A stretch of DNA of 64,000 nucleotides from CALLPQ01 sp039819545. Lineage in GTDB: Bacteria > Pseudomonadota > Alphaproteobacteria > Caulobacterales > Parvularculaceae. The translations under genes and the position numbers were made by a program. Every line of letters starts with the position of its first letter. Positions within the stretch are counted from its first letter, which is position 1. This document shows positions 59,859 to 64,000 of this stretch, piece after piece. The DNA lies in contig JBCBRS010000012.1 of the NCBI GenBank assembly GCA_039819545.1, positions 40,192 through 104,191 of the forward strand. The letters are read 5' to 3'. The notes under the pieces are model-generated. The model was given only the letters and a program-made list of their open reading frames with translations, was not told the origin of the DNA and did no database searches.

Positions 59859-60971
59859 ATGTCATCGGTTATGAACAGAACGCGCGGCGCCATTCGGTCG
59901 CTGGTTACCCCTGTGGCGCGGCCGTTTGTGCGCCAGTTTGTTGAAAAGCCATGGGCCTCGCCCACCATGGAGTTTCAATACGGACTGTGGAACGGGGTGT
60001 CCTGTCTTTATTCGGCCGCCGGTCGCCAATTGGGGGAAGCCAGTGCGCGGCCCCATCTTTTTAATGATGAACAGTCGGCACAGTGGCGCGAAAGTCGCTA
60101 TGCGGGCGCGCGGGCCGGGCGGCAAATCAATGTCAGTGCTCTGCGAATTGCTATGGCGCATTTTGACGAAGCGTTGGCGGTTGTTGGCGCCGTTAGGGCA
60201 ACCCTTCTCGCTCGGGAAAAACGTCCTGTCACGGATGACCTGGGGCTCTGGGATTTGTATTTGCTGTCCCGGCTTTCCATTGCGCTGATTGCCTATGGCG
60301 TGCGCAGTGGGCATCTGGAAAATACTGACCGCTCATCCCGATCGCGCGAGCCCGTGGTGCCAACGGTTCTCGCCACACAGTTTCAGTTTATCTCCGGTAT
60401 CTTTATGATTTGTCGGCATATGATCGAGACGGATGCACCGGAAATTTCGCAAAACACTGTTGTTTCAGCCGCCGCGCTTTATGATTATGCCGACAGCCAG
60501 GGCGTTTTCCTGTCACCCTCCGGCGGTGCCTGTGCGGGCAGCCGCGCCTCTATCCTACAATTTGTGCAGGTCTGTATTGATGGGGTAAAGACGGGGGCGC
60601 CCTTTGTGGAGGCTGGGGGGCCGGCCAGGATTCTAGGCCGCGATGTGGGCGATGTGGCGGGCTGGCTTTCCTATGGTGCGCAGACCATCGCGCTTGAATG
60701 TACAATCGATGCCGCGATCCCCGGTACACCGTCGGCCGCAACGCGTATTTTTAAGGCTTTTACGGCGCGGGCGGACCGTTTGTCGCCGCCAGCTTTATCG
60801 GCGCTAATACCGGTTGCGGTGCGAGAAGGGACGCCGCCAGGCCTTGATTTGATCCTTGCCCGGCAGAATGCGATCCTGCGCCTTCTCGGTAGGGGGCCCG
60901 TCAGCGCGATCGCGCCAAAGATCATCGCGGCACGGATGAAGCCAATCAAGAAAAAGGAAACCCCGTTATGA
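59859..60971 (+). CDS. Protein of unknown function, coupled to a lipoprotein gene
   Basis: The 370-residue product has no signal peptide that I can see, although its first 25 residues are basic. Helical segments dominate: FQYGLWNGVSCLYSAAGRQLGE, INVSALRIAMAHFDEALAVVGAVRATLLAREKRP, LGLWDLYLLSRLSIALIAYG. No catalytic motif is evident. ATG 59871 is an alternative start with a better-spaced GGGG. Its last bases ATGA overlap the start of the downstream lipoprotein, so the two are probably made together. I do not recognise a family. Confidence 0.65.
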   Translation: MSSVMNRTRGAIRSLVTPVARPFVRQFVEKPWASPTMEFQYGLWNGVSCLYSAAGRQLGEASARPHLFNDEQSAQWRESRYAGARAGRQINVSALRIAMAHFDEALAVVGAVRATLLAREKRPVTDDLGLWDLYLLSRLSIALIAYGVRSGHLENTDRSSRSREPVVPTVLATQFQFISGIFMICRHMIETDAPEISQNTVVSAAALYDYADSQGVFLSPSGGACAGSRASILQFVQVCIDGVKTGAPFVEAGGPARILGRDVGDVAGWLSYGAQTIALECTIDAAIPGTPSAATRIFKAFTARADRLSPPALSALIPVAVREGTPPGLDLILARQNAILRLLGRGPVSAIAPKIIAARMKPIKKKETPL

Positions 60972-62272
60972 TCCGTACTTTTTTCGGCGCCGCCTTAGTG
61001 CTGGCGCTCACCGCTTGCGGTGCGGGTGACCCTGAAATTCCGCTTACCGGCGCGGGCTCACCCTATCTCTTTGCCTTTGCCGGTGATGACGACAACGCAG
61101 AGTCCGACTTTTTGCTGGTGCTTGACGTTGACCCGGCGAGCGATCGTGCCGGTACCGTGGTCTCCACACTGACCATCGGGCAGAAAAATACGATGCCCCA
61201 CCATACCGAATATGTGCCACCCCCGCCGGGCGAGCCCATTTTCATGAATGGACACCGGCCAGAACTTAGTCTGATCGTCGATGTGACAAACCTGCCCGAC
61301 CTTGCCATCCAAAAGACGTTTTCGCCGCCAGCGCCGCTGCGTTTTCCCCATGATTATACACGCACGCCATCGGGCACGCGTCTGGTGGGGTTCTTGCGCA
61401 GCGAGGGTACTGGCCCCGATGCGGGTGAGAAGGTGACCCCCGGCAACCATGGCGGTATCGCGGAGTATTCCGTGGACGGCGCGCTTTTGCGTGCGGTTTC
61501 GGCGGCGGCGCCAAGCCTTGCAAAACCCATGCGGCCCTATGCGTTTGCGTTATTGCAGGAATACGATCGCCTCGTGGTCACCAGCGCACCGATGATGGAA
61601 AAATCCTGGGCCGATGTGGTTCAGATTTATCGGTACTCGGATCTCTCTCTTCTCCACACCCTTGATCTACCGCCGGGCCAGCTGGCCGACGGTACGCCGG
61701 TACCGGGCGCTGAGGCCGCCGGGTTTGGGCCCCGCCGCCTTGCGGATGGCTCGGTCTTTTTGAACAGCTATGGCTGTGCGTTTTATCATCTGACGGCAAT
61801 CGATAGCGACGCGCCAACCCTGACTATGGTGCACACGCTAAAGACCCCGCCCGCCCGGCGCGATGATGAAATTCGCGGGGCTTGCGGTATCCCTGTGCGG
61901 GTCGGGCGCTATTGGGTGCAACCGGCGGGATTTTTGAATGCGGTCGTGGTGCTGGATCTGGCTGACCCCGATGCACCGCGGGAGGTCTTTCGCCTGAAAA
62001 CACCTGATGATTTTCGTCCGCACTGGCTTGCCAAAGACCCGGCCTCCAATCGTCTGGTTCTAGGCGCAGAGCTAGGCGGTGAGCAGGGCTTTTTCATCCT
62101 GCGCATCGATGAAACCACCGGCAGGCTCGGTTTTGATCCCGCTTTCCGCGACAAAAAACCGGGTCGCGTTTTCGACCGCCCCACGTCCGGCTACGTCTCG
62201 CTCAACCGAGACGACTGGCCCCACGGCAAATCAGGCCCCGCCTGGGGCCACGCGGCGTTGTTCTTGGAATGA
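60968..62272 (+). CDS. Lipoprotein with a probable beta-propeller fold
   Basis: The 434-residue product starts with a lipoprotein signal (FGAALVLALTACGAG, Cys about residue 17). The mature part shows repeated strand-turn units typical of beta-propellers (FLLVLDVDPASDRAGTVVSTL, AEYSVDGALLRAV, VQIYRYSDLSLLHTL, AVVVLDLADPDAPREVFRL, FFILRIDETTGRLGFD). The pattern SDFLLVLDVDP...T...MPHHTEY recalls SBP56/methanethiol-oxidase proteins, with histidines that could bind metal, but similarity is weak. It overlaps the upstream unknown gene by four bases (ATGA). Confidence 0.68.
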   Translation: MIRTFFGAALVLALTACGAGDPEIPLTGAGSPYLFAFAGDDDNAESDFLLVLDVDPASDRAGTVVSTLTIGQKNTMPHHTEYVPPPPGEPIFMNGHRPELSLIVDVTNLPDLAIQKTFSPPAPLRFPHDYTRTPSGTRLVGFLRSEGTGPDAGEKVTPGNHGGIAEYSVDGALLRAVSAAAPSLAKPMRPYAFALLQEYDRLVVTSAPMMEKSWADVVQIYRYSDLSLLHTLDLPPGQLADGTPVPGAEAAGFGPRRLADGSVFLNSYGCAFYHLTAIDSDAPTLTMVHTLKTPPARRDDEIRGACGIPVRVGRYWVQPAGFLNAVVVLDLADPDAPREVFRLKTPDDFRPHWLAKDPASNRLVLGAELGGEQGFFILRIDETTGRLGFDPAFRDKKPGRVFDRPTSGYVSLNRDDWPHGKSGPAWGHAALFLE

Positions 62273-62642
62273 GCGAAAGGCGGCTTGCTTTTGCGCCATT
62301 CCGCCCAACCATAAGCTGTTCAAGCACGCTCGTGTTGAATTCCAGCAATCGTGGACGGCGCCTGAATAATCAGGGGCTGAAAAATCAGAGGATGAGGCGG
62401 TGTCTCCGGCCTCTTCGGTGGCCTTTTTCTGGTGCTGGCAAGGCCCTGTTAACCAAAATCCTTTTGCATTGGAAAATCCATGGGAAAAGGCGTTGTCTGC
62501 ATGTCACGGAGGCCGGGAAAAACCGGAGCTTTCCAAAATGATCGGCGGCGCTGTCATATTTTTGGACTATTCTTCCCAAATCATTCGCCTGAATGGTGTT
62601 CGGGCATCGTGATAGTCTCAATCGACGGCAGGGTGATAAAAG
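62273..62642. other. Intergenic before the MipA gene
   Basis: Short open frames here lack ribosome sites and recognisable motifs. Around 62394-62427 the sequence GAGGC...GCCTC followed by GGTGGCCTTTTT could be a weak intrinsic terminator for the lipoprotein gene. AGGGTGATAAAAG just before 62643 serves the next gene. Confidence 0.45.
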
Positions 62643-63728
62643 GTGACGGTTTTGAATTTTAGAAACGGGCTGCTTTGCCCTTTCCATCCTCGCTTTGCTT
62701 GCATGGCTGCGCTTGCCGCTGTTTTGTTCTCTGGGGCTCTGATCAAAACGGGTTCAGCGAGCGCGCAACCGCAGGATCAGCAGCAGGAGGCTGATCGCAC
62801 TGCAGATGACGATGACGTGCGCCCCGAGCCAGGGCAGCCGTTGGCCCCGCGTTCGCGTCAAAATATCGATGAACCCCGGCTCACCCCCATGTTTGCCCCG
62901 CGGCGGCGGCGCGAGGATCGACGGTTTGACGATAATGAGCCTGTATATATCGATGATGAGGCCTCGGACGAGGACGATGATAACGCGTTTACCGGCATCC
63001 TGACCCTCCTGACCCCGTCGCAGACCGATCTTAGCCTTGGCGTTGGCCCGGTCTTTCGCCCCGATTATTTTGGCTCTGACGATTACATCTTTGATGCCGA
63101 CCCGCAGGTTTTTCTGCGTGTGCGGAATTTCGTCTTTTTTGATGATGACGGCGCTGATCTCGCCCTTTTTGGATTCTCCGGGTTTAGCGTCGGCCCGTCC
63201 ATCCGGATTGTGGGGGAGCGCAGCGAGGATGATAATCCGGCGCTTACGGGACTCGGCACTGTCGGCACGACCTTTGAACTGGGTGGCTTTGTTTCGACAA
63301 CCTTCGTGGACCGGTTCAATGTCCGCTTTAAGGTTAGAAAAGGGTTACGCACGGGCCATCGCGGCTTGATCGTCGATGCATTTGGCACGGCGCTCCTGTT
63401 CCGCCGGGGCCGGTTTTCATCCTCGGTTTCTGCTCAGGCAACGTGGATTGGTGATGATTACGCGGATGCGTTTTTCAGTGTGACCCCGCAGCAGTCCTTT
63501 GCTTCCGGTCTCAACGAATTTGATGCCCGGTCAGGTTTTCGCAATATCGGTGGCAGCCTCAACGGCTATGTCAATCTGGGACGCAAATGGTCAGTTAATC
63601 CGTATGTGACCTATGATCTTGTCATTGGCAATGTAGCAGATACCCCGATTATTGCCGACCTCGGTTCGCGCAATCAATTCCGTGCCGGTTTCCATATCAT
63701 TCGGCAGTTTCGCTTGTTTGATCGGTAG
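62643..63728 (+). CDS. MipA/OmpV-family outer-membrane protein
   Basis: The 361-residue product has a signal peptide (MAALAAVLFSGALIKTGSASA), then a linker rich in Asp/Glu/Arg/Gln (about 45-115). The MipA/OmpV beta-barrel domain follows with LSLGVGPVFRPDYFGSDDYIF (about 130-150), FGFSGFSVGPSIRIVGERSEDDNPALTGLGTVGTTFELGGF and terminal AGFHIIRQFRLF ending in an aromatic-rich strand as expected for barrel insertion. GTG 62643 has AGGG at a good distance; ATG 62703 also gives a complete signal peptide. The acidic linker is unusually long. Confidence 0.82.
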   Translation: MTVLNFRNGLLCPFHPRFACMAALAAVLFSGALIKTGSASAQPQDQQQEADRTADDDDVRPEPGQPLAPRSRQNIDEPRLTPMFAPRRRREDRRFDDNEPVYIDDEASDEDDDNAFTGILTLLTPSQTDLSLGVGPVFRPDYFGSDDYIFDADPQVFLRVRNFVFFDDDGADLALFGFSGFSVGPSIRIVGERSEDDNPALTGLGTVGTTFELGGFVSTTFVDRFNVRFKVRKGLRTGHRGLIVDAFGTALLFRRGRFSSSVSAQATWIGDDYADAFFSVTPQQSFASGLNEFDARSGFRNIGGSLNGYVNLGRKWSVNPYVTYDLVIGNVADTPIIADLGSRNQFRAGFHIIRQFRLFDR

Positions 63729-63779
63729 ACGGTTGTTTTTTCGGGGCGGGCTTTATTTTTAATTTTGGTCCATAACTTA

Positions 63780-63936
63780 CCACTCGCCCCGTATCCCCGG
63801 TCTACGAGCCGGGGTCTTTTAATTTGGGTGCGGAGGCGTAACAAATAGACTCCGGGTTTGCGCTAACGCTTGCCCGGGACTAACGTTACCATTTAACGAG
63901 TTTCCGTATCCCCGGCCTACGAGCCGGCAACTGTTC
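63780..63936. repeat. Repeat-family copies, the second interrupted
   Basis: A complete module CGTATCCCCGGTCTACGAGC followed by CGGGGTCTTTTAATTTGGG (63791 onward) is followed by a CCGGGTTTGCGCTAACGCTTGCCCGGG-type module near 63852-63880. A second CGTATCCCCGGCCTACGAGC follows at about 63906, which breaks off after CCGG at about 63928, where CAACTGTTCTCAAG begins. The break coincides with the end of the transposase fragment, implying insertion into the repeat. Confidence 0.7.
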
Positions 63937-64000
63937 TCAAGATTGATAGACGGTTTTATTTTTCATCATGGCATTGAGGACGATAAGGAGTTTTCTGGCG
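63937..64000 (-). CDS. C-terminal end of an IS110-family transposase, cut by window edge
   Basis: Only the last 20 codons are visible: ARKLLIVLNAMMKNKTVYQS followed by TGA. The ARKLLIVLNAMxxxx pattern is the usual ending of IS110-type recombinases (Piv/MooV-like, DEDD). The non-coding tail after the stop is about 10-25 bases before the interrupted repeat, so the longer non-coding end lies outside the window, as in the IS110 rather than the IS1111 subgroup. Family assignment rests on a short stretch. Confidence 0.55.
   Translation of the reverse strand, partial: ARKLLIVLNAMMKNKTVYQS

Noticed and set aside
1..64000. CRISPR arrays, integrase-flanked islands, or phage genes
   Set aside because: No regular short-repeat/spacer pattern, no cas, integrase or phage structural genes were seen. 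The 116-bp arrays are direct tandem repeats without unique spacers.

Overview
The window reads as chromosome from a Gram-negative alphaproteobacterium. Three genes make or use KDO for lipopolysaccharide (kdsD, kdsA, kdsB). Lineage markers include GapR (DUF2312), DUF4169, an ECF sigma factor paired with ChrR, an RamB/ScfR-like regulator next to isocitrate lyase, and an acetylglutamate kinase carrying a C-terminal acetyltransferase domain, as described for Maricaulis. I could not fix the order. A marine lineage near Maricaulales, Parvularculales or Kordiimonadales is a guess. Genes are dense on both strands and most are housekeeping. I found no rRNA, tRNA or CRISPR array.

Layout. 0-16 kb: KDO synthesis (kdsD and kdsA divergent; galE-vanZ-kdsB with overlapping start and stop codons), gapR, rsmD, tadA/rluB, a TerC membrane protein, and two tiny paralogous peptide genes, each with its own ribosome site and terminator. 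16-28 kb: MFS and CorC-type membrane proteins, aroK-aroB, a long secreted helical protein, accA, and a pair of envelope genes including an M23 lipoprotein. 28-32.2 kb: an AT-richer patch with two glycosyltransferases around a broken IS6-type transposase and debris that may come from an IS21-type element. 32.2-35.2 kb: three co-directional genes, a phytanoyl-CoA dioxygenase-like enzyme and two SAM methyltransferases, which may form a small biosynthetic unit. 35-48 kb: gltX, the glyoxylate-shunt gene aceA with its likely regulator, a DUF1800-DUF1501 pair, argB-argC behind an attenuator-like structure, and a serine hydrolase. 48-52.7 kb: an ECF sigma/ChrR operon divergent from an FAD oxidoreductase-DUF1365-SDR operon, with ECF-like promoters facing both ways. 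52.9-64 kb: scoAB, a LuxR-type regulator, an unusual purL with an internal insertion and a fused BolA domain, envelope proteins of unknown role, a MipA/OmpV porin and the end of an IS110-type transposase.

A family of palindromic intergenic repeats (modules resembling CCCCGGACTTGATCCGGGG and CCCGGG...CCCGGG) recurs through the window. It forms two mirrored four-copy arrays with a 116-117 bp period (about 2.3-2.7 and 11.5-12.0 kb) plus single or variant copies near 15.75, 24.5, 52.7 and 63.8 kb. The IS110-type end at the right edge appears to sit inside one of these repeats.

The most unusual items are the purL-bolA fusion with a PurS-like insertion, the twin micropeptides, the argB attenuator-like leader, a GalE whose catalytic YxxxK lysine is methionine, and the dioxygenase/methyltransferase cluster. 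All functional statements come from reading motifs by eye. No database search was run.
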